64,000 nucleotides of DNA from Bryum argenteum (lineage: Eukaryota > Streptophyta > Bryopsida > Bryales > Bryaceae). The position numbers and the translations under genes were made by a program. Shown here piece by piece: positions 1 to 9,950 of the stretch; positions within the stretch are counted from its first letter, which is position 1, and every line of letters begins with the position of its first letter. The notes beneath the pieces were generated by a model that saw only the letters and a program-made list of their open reading frames with translations, ran no database searches and had not been told where the DNA came from. Location of the stretch: the NCBI GenBank assembly GCA_037043015.1, contig CM073322.1, forward strand, positions 14,767,601 to 14,831,600, in the 5' to 3' direction.

Positions 1-3000
1 TTGGCTGTAGCGCCGGAATGCAGGGCAGCCCTGAATTCCAATTTAGTAAGGAAGAGACATCGACTGAAAAACACCTATAAGGTGGCAGTCAATTTGGACC
101 CAGGAACACCAATGGTGGATGTTACCATACGAGGGATGTTGATACCTAATGCGCAAGTTGACGGAGGTTCAAGTGTCAATTTAATGACAAAAGAAACAAT
201 GGAGATCTTGGGTCTCACAGGCTTGATGCCAACAAGAATATTGCTTAAAATGGCAGATCAACACTCAGTGCGACCGTTGGGAATACTGAAAAATGTTATG
301 ACGGAAGTTGGTGAACATCGACACTCGGTCCATTACATAGTATTCCATGTTCCCAATACTATATCATCTTATTCTATATTGCTGGGGAGACCATGGCTGT
401 TTGATGCGAAGGTAAGAAATGATTGGGAGAAAGGCACACTCACCATAGGTCACGGAAAAAGCAAGCAAGTTATACAAATGTATCCCGTAGCATATCACGG
501 TGAGTCTCAGTTATCAATAACTGAAAACTCCTGCTATTATGATTCTGAGGAAAAAGAATCAAGTGAGGATGAACTTTACCAAATTACAGGAGATGATCAA
601 CGGAAACGGAGAATGAAAGAACAGTTACCAGTCCAGAGTGCAGGCCTAGGAGAATATGTAATTGACCAGTCTCATACAGAGAACTCAGATCATGCCATTA
701 CAGATTGGTTGACAAATTATGAAGTTTATAATGTAACGGTTACAGAAATTGACGACGAAAGTTCAACTCTATCCAACTCAGGTTACCCCACGAGAAACGA
801 GACGGACAGTAACCCGTTACTAAGTCAGGAAGAGTTGTTCAAAAAGTTAGAGTTGGGAACCACAGATACTTCCCAAACTATTACCATATATAACAGAATC
901 AACGGGAAGGAATTGGAAGACTGGACGAATTTCCTTCTCAAACATAAATCCGTTTTCGCCTGGACATACCAAGATTTAAAAGGTATACCACCGTCTATTG
1001 GCCAACATCACATAATTCTGGAACCTAATGCGGTACCAATTAGACAAAGGCAACATAGATTGAACCCTAAGTATTCATTGATGGTGAAAGAGGAAATTGA
1101 TAAACTCTTAAAGGTGGGATTTATATATTCCGTCCCATACAGCGAATGGGTTTCACCCATTGTCATGGTACCAAAGAAAAACGGAAAGGTGCGAATATGC
1201 CAAGATTTCCGTAAACTGAATGCAGCAACCAAGAAGGATTACTTTCCATTGCCATTCACGGACAGCATTCTGGATGCAGTTGCCGGACACGAATGTTATT
1301 CGTTCCTAGACGGATTTTCCGGTTATAACCAAGTTCGAATAGCAGAGGAAGATCAAGCTAAAACGACCTTCACAACGGACTGGGGTACGTTTGCTTATAC
1401 AGTTATGCCATTTGGGCTGTGCAATGCACCAGCTACATTCCAACGCATAATGACTCAGGCATTCCAGAAATACTTGAGGAAATTTATGGAGATATTCCTC
1501 GATGACTTCTGCGTTTTCAGTAAACGGAAAGACCATTTGAAGTGTTTAGGAAAATGCATGAGACAATGTCAAGAATTTGGAATCTCTTTAAACTCAGACA
1601 AATGTCAATTCGGTATGCCATTCGGGAAATTGCTTGGACATGTGGTCTCCAAAACGGGTATATCAACGGACCCTGATAAGGTACGGGCAATAGCCGAATT
1701 ACCCATTCCCACAACCATATCAAAAGTCAGAGCCTTCCTAGGCCATGCGAGTTATTACAGAAGATTTATTCACTTGTTCGCAGTTATTTGCAACCCATTA
1801 ACACAATTATTAAAAAAATTGGAACCTGAGACGACTCCCCGTTGGACGGAGGAATGTACACAGGCATTTGAAGAACTGAAGAAGCAACTGACTAATGCTC
1901 CGATTCTCGTAGCGCCGAGGTGGACAGAAAAGTTTCATGTCTACGTGGATGCATCAAACGTAGCGATGGGCTCTGTACTAAGCCAAAAAGATGTCAAAGG
2001 CCGTGACCATCCAATATATTACGCGAGTAGGCAACTGATACCAGCAGAACGGAATTATACGGTAACGGAACGCGAAGCGCTGGGAATGATTTATTCAGTA
2101 CAGAAATTCCGTCACTACTTATTGGGATATCCGTTCGTTTTTCATGTGGATCACGACGCTCTAAAGTATATGGTTAATAAACCACAACTCAGTGGTAGAA
2201 TAGCAAGGTGGGTGCTACTACTTCAAGAATTTGATTTTACTGTAGAAGTAAGGCCGGGCAGGAACCACGGGAATGCAGATCATTTATCCCGTCTGACGGA
2301 AGCAGAAGGAACGGAATCGATAAATGATGCTTTACCTGATGCCCAACTATTTAGTGTTGATATCATCACAGGTCAATATAAAGACATTATCCAATATCTG
2401 GTGTCACAAGAATTTCCACCGGAGTTTTCAATCACGAAAAAACGGAATTTAATTGAACGGTGTGCCCCGTACACCATGCTGGGATCCGTCTTGTATAAAT
2501 TAGGCAAGGACGGAGTACTGCGACGGTGTATTTTTGAAAGTGAAGTGGAAAACATACTGCAAGGGTGCCATACGGACGTTTGTGGAGGACACTTTGCCGG
2601 CGATTCGACTGCGAGAAAGGTTCTACTAGCAGGCTACTGGTGGCCGACCCTATTTAAGGACGCCCACAAATTTGTCAGAAGATGTGATCCGTGCCAACGG
2701 GTTGGGAAACCAATTCCGTCCTCAGCCATGCCATTGGTACCAATTATCGCACAGAAACCATTTGAGAAATGGGGTATTGATTTCGTGGGACCGATATCAC
2801 CAGCCTCACGACATGGACAAAATAGATATATTCTTGTAGCAACGGATTATTTGACGAAATGGGCAGAGGCTAAAGCAGTAAAGAATGACGATGCGGAAAC
2901 GGTAGCCAAATTTATGTATGAGCAAATCATTACAAGATTTGGTTGCCCCAAGGAATTAATCAGTGATCGTGGTAGCCATTTCCTAAACAGTACTATTCAA

Positions 3001-3651
3001 GCCTTAACGGAGAAATTTCAGATTAAACATAGAAAGACAACTCCGTACCATCCCAGAGCAAACGGGCAAACGGAGAAGACTAACGGATTACTCTGTAAAA
3101 TAATAATGAAGACTATATCAAAAACACGGACAAATTGGGACGAAAAACTGTTTGCGGCATTGTGGGCGTATAGGACAGCCTACAAAAGTACAGCGGGTTT
3201 TACCCCGTTCCAATTAGTCTACGGATTAGAAGCGATATTGCCAATAGAACTGGAAGTGGAAAGCCTACGGATTGCAATAGATGAAAGAATGGGAGACGTC
3301 GAGTCCCTCGAAGCAAGATTCCATGACCTTGAAAAACTAGATGAAGAACGGAGTGCCGCCTTCTTAAGAACGGAGGCTATACAAAAGCGACGGAAGAGTT
3401 ATTATGACAGCAAGATTAAGCCAAAAACATTTGAAATTAATGATTGGGTACTACTCTATGATAGCAGATATATGAAGTTCCCAGGGAAATTTCAATTCCG
3501 TTGGCTGGGCCCGTATCAAGTGAAGGAGGTATTCCCAAATGGATCAATTCAATTGGCGGACTCAAGAGGAAGATTTTTTGTTACAAGAATAAATGGATAT
3601 CGGCTAAAACGATATTATGGATATGATCAGCTTTTAACCGAGGACGGTTAA
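1..3651 (+). CDS. pol: gypsy pol polyprotein (PR-RT-RH-IN), 5' truncated by the window
   Basis: An uninterrupted frame of 1,216 codons entering from the left edge, so the true start is outside. The retropepsin-like protease shows the DGG active site at about residues 54-56. The reverse transcriptase spans about 340-560, with FLDD at 499-502. RNase H follows (YVDAS near 649). Integrase has an HHCC zinc finger (H857, H864, C895, C898) and a DD35E triad (D927, D989, E1025). The LTR-distal integrase end has a GPYQV-type tail (FRWLGPYQVKEVFPNGSIQL region) and no chromodomain. All catalytic residues I looked for are present and there is no frameshift, so this copy looks young. The protein would make element cDNA and insert it into the genome. 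Confidence 0.93.
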   Translation: MAVAPECRAALNSNLVRKRHRLKNTYKVAVNLDPGTPMVDVTIRGMLIPNAQVDGGSSVNLMTKETMEILGLTGLMPTRILLKMADQHSVRPLGILKNVMTEVGEHRHSVHYIVFHVPNTISSYSILLGRPWLFDAKVRNDWEKGTLTIGHGKSKQVIQMYPVAYHGESQLSITENSCYYDSEEKESSEDELYQITGDDQRKRRMKEQLPVQSAGLGEYVIDQSHTENSDHAITDWLTNYEVYNVTVTEIDDESSTLSNSGYPTRNETDSNPLLSQEELFKKLELGTTDTSQTITIYNRINGKELEDWTNFLLKHKSVFAWTYQDLKGIPPSIGQHHIILEPNAVPIRQRQHRLNPKYSLMVKEEIDKLLKVGFIYSVPYSEWVSPIVMVPKKNGKVRICQDFRKLNAATKKDYFPLPFTDSILDAVAGHECYSFLDGFSGYNQVRIAEEDQAKTTFTTDWGTFAYTVMPFGLCNAPATFQRIMTQAFQKYLRKFMEIFLDDFCVFSKRKDHLKCLGKCMRQCQEFGISLNSDKCQFGMPFGKLLGHVVSKTGISTDPDKVRAIAELPIPTTISKVRAFLGHASYYRRFIHLFAVICNPLTQLLKKLEPETTPRWTEECTQAFEELKKQLTNAPILVAPRWTEKFHVYVDASNVAMGSVLSQKDVKGRDHPIYYASRQLIPAERNYTVTEREALGMIYSVQKFRHYLLGYPFVFHVDHDALKYMVNKPQLSGRIARWVLLLQEFDFTVEVRPGRNHGNADHLSRLTEAEGTESINDALPDAQLFSVDIITGQYKDIIQYLVSQEFPPEFSITKKRNLIERCAPYTMLGSVLYKLGKDGVLRRCIFESEVENILQGCHTDVCGGHFAGDSTARKVLLAGYWWPTLFKDAHKFVRRCDPCQRVGKPIPSSAMPLVPIIAQKPFEKWGIDFVGPISPASRHGQNRYILVATDYLTKWAEAKAVKNDDAETVAKFMYEQIITRFGCPKELISDRGSHFLNSTIQALTEKFQIKHRKTTPYHPRANGQTEKTNGLLCKIIMKTISKTRTNWDEKLFAALWAYRTAYKSTAGFTPFQLVYGLEAILPIELEVESLRIAIDERMGDVESLEARFHDLEKLDEERSAAFLRTEAIQKRRKSYYDSKIKPKTFEINDWVLLYDSRYMKFPGKFQFRWLGPYQVKEVFPNGSIQLADSRGRFFVTRINGYRLKRYYGYDQLLTEDG

Positions 3652-3972
3652 ATGCTCAGGAACGGGGAGGGGTGCTGAACGGGATGCAAACGAAACGGGA
3701 AACGAAAAAGAAAAGATTTGAAAAGAAAAAGAGGATGATGATGGAAGTGACTGGGTCAGGAAGAGGGAGTTGACAGGTACGTTGGCGGCGTAATAATGGC
3801 AGTCAGTTCGAAAATTAGGTTTTGGGAAAATGGGCAAAGGGCTGGGAGAGGGGCCATACTCTCACATTCATGCTGTAAAATTCTATGCGAGAAATTATGA
3901 GCGAATGAGTGCTGCATTCCGAGTTGCGCCAATAAAATTGAGTGAAAAAGTAATTAGCGGGTCAGGAGGGCG

Positions 3973-6270
3973 ATGACGGATCAAGGAAGGAAGCGGGCGC
4001 CCACAACGCCGCAGAAGCGCAAGACCAAGAAGCCGCGAGCGTTTATCACGTTACCCGAGTTGAGGGAATTAGCATACGGAGAGATGGACGAGATGGAGGT
4101 ATCAGTACATTATAGGAGTGAGGCCAGGAAGAAGGATTTCCAGCAGGCGCAAATGTACGCCTTTATGTTTAACTCAACGAGGTGGAGGAAGATCAATTAC
4201 AATTATACAGATGAGTATATTCGCAATTTCGACCCCAATACGGGATACAGCACGGTGGCCGGTAAAGTAATTGTTTTCAAGGCAACACTGTTGGAGAAGG
4301 CATTACAATTGCCGATCAGTGAGCTCGCAGTAGGGGACGGAAATCCACCACCGGAGTTCCTGCCTGGAGCGTATTTCAAAACGGGGGACGCTGCACTGGA
4401 AAAGCTTCAGGGATGGAAAATTGGGGAGGCGTTAACGCCGGATCTGGTTGAGTGGTTCCGTTTCGTGCAGAGGCGACTGGTGTTGGGGGCGCATGGAACT
4501 TATCTGGCGAAGAAATACTTGTATGCAGCGGTACAGACATACAACGGGATGATTTTCAATTGGGCGCAATTTGTGCTAGATAGGATTTATCAGGAACTGG
4601 AATTGAAGTTGAAAAGGGGGAGTATTTCAACATTGGTGTGTGCAAGTTATATTTCCACATTGGTGAAATATGCGCTTGCAAATTATGAACCGGAAGGCTC
4701 ACCGGAGATTCAAGGAGAAACAAAATCTTCAACGGTGCAGACGAATGACTTGGCATCGGGTTCAGGGATGGAGGTTGATACGGAGATCGTACCGCCAGAC
4801 GAAGCTCAGTTCGTGGCAAGGACGAGACTGCAGACCCAGCAGCAACAGCAGCCACCAAGTCAGAAGAATAAGGAGAAGGTAGTGGTTGAAGAGACGATCG
4901 CGTCCGGTCCAAAGAAGAAGAGAACGGAGAAAAGACCGTTGACACCAAGTCTGTTTACTGAGCTGGGAGCGGGAGGTTTAACGCCGACTCCAACAATTCA
5001 GGAGGGGAGTACGAAATTGCCAGCAAAGGAGGGGCAAAAATCTGCAACGGAGGAGATGAAGTGGAAGGGACAGCTTATCAAGGCTCTCGATCAACTGACG
5101 GTTTGGGTACAAAAGCAGCCTGAGCCTGACTACACCAAAATTGTGGAGGATTATCGGAGGATCCGAGCACAGTCTAAGGCCGGACAGGAGAAGATTGAAA
5201 CGATGGGCAAGGCGCTAACAGAATTAAAGGAAAGGATGGAGGTTGTGAGTAAAAATAATGAGGAACTGAATAAAGGAAACGAGGAGTTGAAGAAAGAGAA
5301 GGATCGCCTGATGAGGGAGGTGCTGTCTCAGCGGGAGAAAAATGGCAAAGATTACGGGATTTGGCTGGCACAAAAGAAGGAATGGCAGGAAGAACGGAAG
5401 ACTTTGATCTCGAAGCATAAGGAGATTGAGAAGGATATGGATGAGCAGCTGGCCAAGGCATTCGCGGATAATACGACCCTGCAGGATGGCATACGGGGGT
5501 TGGAACAGCAACTGGAGGAGCTGAGGAGTACCAAGTCCGTTCAAGATGTGGAGGTGCAGGTGGACATACAGGGCGGGGGACCAGTGGTTGAGGGGGTGGA
5601 GGAACCATGTTGGAAAGAGATCTGCCAGAATTTGGAGAAGAAGATTCAGAGTTTGGGGCGACAAAATCAGGCGCTCATTGATAAGTATGAACCGGATCCG
5701 ATTTCTGAGGATGAGGAAGATGAAGAAGAGGTGCAAGATGAGGACGGAGGGGTTCAAGACGGAAGTGCAGGAGAACAAGAGACCGAAGGCAGGAACCTAT
5801 TTTCTGATCCTCTGCAGGTTGAAACGGAAGTTGAATCTAAGTCAGAGGAAGTGCAGATGGATACCGATTTTGAAACGGATTTAGCAATGGAGTTGCAAAC
5901 GGAGCAGGCGGTCGCACCGGGAGGAGAAGTGGACTCAAGTATGGTAAAAGAAGCACCTATTCAGGAGTCAGGTTTGGAGAAACCACCGGCACAATGGACG
6001 TCAACTAGCGGTATCACCAGTCGCGACGCCTTGAAGGAATCAGAGCAATATATTCCAAAACCTGGTGATTGTTTTACAGAGGAAGAAGACAAGGACGGCA
6101 CAGCACACGTGAAGACGGACGGATTAACCGCATCGACAGACGCTAAGGCCGCACCAAGTGTAGCGGGACCCACGGAGCAAGAAAAAGAAGGACCGGACTT
6201 AGACATTGTAATAGGAGAGGACTTAGTTGCAGAAGTTGTGCCTAGGGTTTGCGAGGACGCAAAGGAGTAG
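3973..6270 (+). CDS. 765-residue extra ORF downstream of pol (env-position protein)
   Basis: An intact ORF 321 bases after pol on the same strand. Residues 1-240 form a globular-looking region with many aromatic residues (YTDEYIRNFDPNTGYST region). Residues 260-330 are Gln/Lys rich with a run of basic residues near 314 that could be a nuclear localisation signal. Residues about 390-530 are a strong coiled-coil candidate rich in E, K, Q and L. The C-terminal third is very acidic. I see no signal peptide and no membrane helix, so it is not a typical envelope protein. Athila elements carry an additional gene in this place (ATHILA ORF-1 family), and plant transposon proteins of the PMD or PF20167 kind have similar N-termini; either match is a guess without a profile search. 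The intact frame beside an intact pol suggests selection. Confidence 0.75.
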   Translation: MTDQGRKRAPTTPQKRKTKKPRAFITLPELRELAYGEMDEMEVSVHYRSEARKKDFQQAQMYAFMFNSTRWRKINYNYTDEYIRNFDPNTGYSTVAGKVIVFKATLLEKALQLPISELAVGDGNPPPEFLPGAYFKTGDAALEKLQGWKIGEALTPDLVEWFRFVQRRLVLGAHGTYLAKKYLYAAVQTYNGMIFNWAQFVLDRIYQELELKLKRGSISTLVCASYISTLVKYALANYEPEGSPEIQGETKSSTVQTNDLASGSGMEVDTEIVPPDEAQFVARTRLQTQQQQQPPSQKNKEKVVVEETIASGPKKKRTEKRPLTPSLFTELGAGGLTPTPTIQEGSTKLPAKEGQKSATEEMKWKGQLIKALDQLTVWVQKQPEPDYTKIVEDYRRIRAQSKAGQEKIETMGKALTELKERMEVVSKNNEELNKGNEELKKEKDRLMREVLSQREKNGKDYGIWLAQKKEWQEERKTLISKHKEIEKDMDEQLAKAFADNTTLQDGIRGLEQQLEELRSTKSVQDVEVQVDIQGGGPVVEGVEEPCWKEICQNLEKKIQSLGRQNQALIDKYEPDPISEDEEDEEEVQDEDGGVQDGSAGEQETEGRNLFSDPLQVETEVESKSEEVQMDTDFETDLAMELQTEQAVAPGGEVDSSMVKEAPIQESGLEKPPAQWTSTSGITSRDALKESEQYIPKPGDCFTEEEDKDGTAHVKTDGLTASTDAKAAPSVAGPTEQEKEGPDLDIVIGEDLVAEVVPRVCEDAKE

Positions 6271-7080
6271 GAGTGGGGCTATGTGGAACGGGTTTTTCTT
6301 TGTTCAATATAACCTCAATTTTGCCAGGTCATTTCCAGTTTCAGTTGTTAAGGGAATGGGGTTTGACTTTGTCAATATCCGTTTGTGTTCGGTCTCAGTT
6401 CCGTCGTACCACCGGTTCCTAAGTCAGTTCAGTCGGAGAATCTGATTCAGTTCTTGTTACTCATATCAGTTCGGTAGTAATAGATGGATGTGGTTCCGTT
6501 CCGTTTCAGTCGTTTCAGTCCGTTCCTTAGTTAGATTTGAGGAGTTGTGTCTGTTGGTTAGTCAACCGTTCTTTCGTTTTGAGGTATACATACCGTTTTG
6601 GGAGTTCATTGTCTTTTGTCAGACCATGGAGAATGGCAGTACCTAGGGATGCTAGAAGCACCCTATTTTATTCTTTATCGTGTGAAGATCGAACAATTGT
6701 GTGTATTGCAATCCGTTATGGATATGTATAGAATATAAAATTGTGCAATCTGTTGTTCGTTGGATGAATACTTTGTATGAATGTATGGTGAAATTGTGGT
6801 GAAAGAGAAAGAATCTAATTCTTGTGATACATTTACTATAAAGCTTTTACACGCGGATCCCCAGTGTTCGAACCTTACTTAGTGGAACTCGTTTCCATTA
6901 CTATACTACTACAGTTGTATTCCTTGATCGTTTGAGACTATTGTGTATTACATTTGTGTAGTTGATTAGAACTCTGATTTTTTCAGTTTGTGTTGGCTAT
7001 AGTTGTAGAGAGGCTTAGAGATGAAAGTACTTGAAGTTGTAATGAGTATTGTGAGACCGTGGCGTTGTATGTGCAGAGAT
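6271..7080 (+). other. presumed 3' UTR and 3' LTR of the Athila-like element
   Basis: The coding frame is followed by a purine-rich run (AAAGGAGTAGGAGTGGGG, 6,261-6,278) that fits a polypurine tract. An LTR could start with TG at about 6,282. The stretch holds repeated TTCAGT/GTTCCGT words (6,330-6,540) and a TATA-like GAATATAAAA near 6,730. No real gene is seen. The right end of the LTR could not be fixed because the partner LTR is outside the window. Confidence 0.4.
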
Positions 7081-7138
7081 TGTGACTTCCTGTAGTCACA
7101 TTAAGCTGCAGCAGTGACTTGGAGTAGTCATAAATTCT

Positions 7139-7399
7139 GTGGATATGGCTAATCTTGTTGGAAAAGTGATAAGAGACATTGCTAACCTATCCGATAATAA
7201 ACAAATTGAAGTTTTTCGAACTATTGCTTCTTTCCCTGCCATTACTTTGCCGATCTTAGAAATGACTTCGGTTGAGATTACGCATGTTGTTGAGAAGCGA
7301 CCATACCTTGCCAATGGAAGGACCTTCGACTTTGAAGCCGTCGCCCACTCGATCAACGCAAAGGAGGCGGCTTTGAGAGGGAGAGAGCAGCAAAGATGA
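7139..7399 (+). CDS. short ORF of unknown function in the left part of the CACTA element
   Basis: An 86-codon ORF lying just after the first AGTCAT-type motifs. The product is mostly hydrophilic with an amphipathic N-terminal half (MANLVGKVIRDIANL). I do not recognise it. It could be the first exon of the CACTA gene whose later exons start at 14,535, or chance. There is no independent support beyond its position. Confidence 0.25.
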   Translation: MDMANLVGKVIRDIANLSDNKQIEVFRTIASFPAITLPILEMTSVEITHVVEKRPYLANGRTFDFEAVAHSINAKEAALRGREQQR

Positions 7400-7918
7400 C
7401 AACAGTGAGGAGGAACTTATTGAAGAGCAGTTACAAACAAAGCAACAAAAGGCAAGTTGCCAAACACTGTGCCTTGTTGTTTCATGTAATTTGCCTAGAT
7501 GAAACTTAGAATGTCAAACCATCAAATTGTAACTCTTCTACTTTATTCAGATATACTTGTACAACAATATGACTAATGCTTCTTAGTTTTTCCGGTCTCT
7601 CCGGTGCCTTAGAATTCAGAATGTCCATGTATATGTCGTGATAATAAAATTAAAAGACTCAACTTAGACCGAGCCATCGAGGAACATTTTCTGATTTAGA
7701 AAAATATGTATAATTTAGGGACCTCAAACTTAGTAATCATTCCTTCTTCTTTGAGATAGTGTAAAGTCAAACTTACAACGCTTTCTATATCAAATTTTAG
7801 AGCAAATGACCAATCTTCATAGTCTCGTATTGTAAACACCCTTAGCATAATCAAAGTCCTAATACTAATTGTTCTATAACTAGGAAACAATTTCATTATG
7901 AAAAAGAAATTTGATAAT

Positions 7919-8205
7919 GACTACTTGTAGTGATGTTGTTGACTATAAAATATGACTGGTTGTAGTGATGTTGCTGTAAATATGACTACCAGCAATCATA
8001 AATGAATAATGATAATGACTATTTGTAGTGATGTTGTTGACTATAAAATATGACTGGTTGTAGTGATGTTGCTGTAAATATGACTACCAGCAATCATAAA
8101 TGAATAATGATAATGACTACTTGTAGTGATGTTGTTGACTATAAAATATGACTGGTTGTAGTGATGTTGCTGTAAATATGACTACCAGCAATCATAAATG
8201 AATAA
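7919..8205 (+). repeat. 98-bp tandem repeat, about 2.9 copies
   Basis: Copies start at 7,919, 8,017 and 8,115, giving a period of 98 bases. Each unit contains two ACTTGTAGTGATGTTG-like words and two TATGACT motifs. The copies are almost identical, so the array is recent. The words match the AGTCAT family at the right end of the CACTA element, which places this array in that element rather than in flanking host DNA. Confidence 0.9.
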
Positions 8206-8263
8206 AAATAACTGGTTTTAGTCATATTGACTAGGTAATCAATCATTAACTGTAGGCGATCTC

Positions 8264-8282
8264 TTAACCCCTAAATTTCCTT
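8264..8282 (+). repeat. piggyBac left TTAA and terminal inverted repeat
   Basis: TTAA at 8,264-8,267, then the terminal repeat CCCCTAAATTTCCTT at 8,268-8,282, which matches the reverse complement of the right end at 13 of 15 bases. Confidence 0.9.
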
Positions 8283-9040
8283 GTGTTTTTTGAGACCCTG
8301 AAACTAGAAAACTGCGATTTTAGACCACTATGCACTCCCGAGAGTATGAACCAAATTGTTTTACATTTTTTAGATTTTTGACCGTAAGATCTTGTACCTT
8401 ACCCTATTTGAAAGAACTGATGTAAAATTCAACCGTTGGATGTTTGTCATTTGTGAGATCATAACGTTCAAAGTTTCAGCAAAAGTTTTTTTTGGCATTG
8501 CCCGGGAGCAATGGTGCAAATGGGCCAAAGGGGGAGTTGACTTTTATTGGCCCAAATATTTTGGGCACATTTTTTTTCATGTAGGTAACTAAGTTTTCTA
8601 CGCCTATGCAAAATATTAGGATGTGAAACCTCTTTTAGAACCTTCATCAACAACAAATTCCGCACAGGGGTCACAAATAGGACTTTCTGGGTGAATTATG
8701 ACAAACTCTTGTAGAAACATGAGACTTTTGAATTTCGTAAAAGTCAACGGTGAAAGTGTAAGTTTGAAGATTTGTGAATTTTTGGCACAAATTTTGTGTG
8801 AAAATTTTAGAATCTAATTTACTTATGAATTTACAATGGCAAACTAGTGAAAAATATGTAATACCTAAGAGGGGCAGCTTAGCAAAGCCTGGCCCTTCTT
8901 TCACCCCCTCGATTCCCATTGCAATTTATGACAAACTTGTCAGTAGAAAAATTGTAGTCATAACTACATGTCATATATGTCATAAAGATCCTCCTAAAAT
9001 AACTAAGAAAATGGCTACGATGCTGAAGGTGTTAGATAGT

Positions 9041-9380
9041 CTGTCAGAGCGATGGTTCTTTGAAGATCGCCAAAAGGGGGCTGGCCGAGAATTTTGAGGC
9101 CTGGATGGCCCTATGCAATGATGAAGAAGGGCGGGGCGAGCCCCCGATACCCGCCCCGCATATACCGGCCGCACCGCCCGCCATGATCTCCGCCGCCCAT
9201 CGTTGAGGAGACTCGCCTGCCGTTGGAGAGATCCGTCCGCTCGTCCGCGCCAATGCACTCCGCCCCGCCCGCCGCCTTTGTACACACCCGCCCACCCGAT
9301 AACTTCCCCACCGTTGACAGGGTACCAGAGCCCGCCTAACCGGGCAGGGTATGATCCGACTCTGAGGAATCCAAAACTCT
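9041..9380. other. GC-rich patch in the 3' region of the piggyBac element
   Basis: A sharp GC-rich island (CCGCCC/GGGCGG words) inside AT-rich non-coding DNA. Short words such as GGGGCTGGCCGAG recur in the GC-rich part of the transposase ORF around 12,085. It may be a captured or duplicated fragment. Open frames across it run in several phases and are most likely composition artefacts. Confidence 0.45.
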
Positions 9381-9579
9381 GCAAGAGCTTCTTCGATGGC
9401 AGATAACAAATAAAAATATAACGTATAGATAACATATATTTGGCATCATGGATCATGCCACATAATAAACATAAACACAAATATGTTTGCAAACTTGTAT
9501 CACCTTATACAAATCTCCAAATAAAAAAACAAGAAGATAGTTAGAGAATATATGAGAACTTTTGTTCACATAATCCTTC

Positions 9580-9900
9580 ATAATCAAATTTTGTACATTA
9601 TGAACTTTGAATAAATTGATAAGCAAATTTAGTACATTATGAAAGTTTTTATAAATTGATAAGGAAGTTTGGTGCATTATGAATTTTGCATAAATTGATA
9701 AGTAAACATAGTACATTGTGAATTATGCATAAATTGACAAGTTACTTGGGGTGCCCAAGTATCCCAAGTAAGTATGTTTTGTGCATTATGAATTTTGCAT
9801 AAATTGATTAGCAAATGTAGTACATTGTGAATTTTGCATAAATTGGTAAGCAAGTTTGGTGTATTATGAATTTTGCATGAGTTAATAAGAAAAATTTGTA
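9580..9900. repeat. about 42-bp AT-rich tandem repeat in piggyBac 3' region
   Basis: Seven or so diverged copies of a unit built from TACATTATGAATTTTGCA and TAAATTGATAAGCAA. The array lies just downstream of the transposase stop at 9,951 (minus strand), so it would be in the 3' untranslated region. Confidence 0.75.
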
Positions 9901-9950
9901 CATATATGCCAACACAAGTATAAAAAGTTTTGGTTCCAAGAAAACTATAC

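Larger units (their letters stand above)
1..7060 (+). mobile_element. Athila-like Ty3/gypsy retrotransposon, 5' part outside the window
   Basis: The element enters from the left edge with an open pol frame, followed by a second long ORF on the same strand and then about 800 bases of non-coding, T-rich sequence that should hold the 3' LTR. The order protease, reverse transcriptase, RNase H, integrase is that of Ty3/gypsy. The RT block (FLDD catalytic motif, SFLDGFSGYNQ and [14 protein letters not shown] motifs) resembles the Athila lineage. The 3' boundary is an estimate: CACTA-type subterminal motifs start near 7,080. No LTR pair can be compared because the 5' LTR is off the window. Confidence 0.8.

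Noticed and set aside
9110-9492. Several Gly/Arg or Pro-rich open frames in the GC-rich patch
   Set aside because: They run in many phases on both strands, which shows composition bias and not coding.
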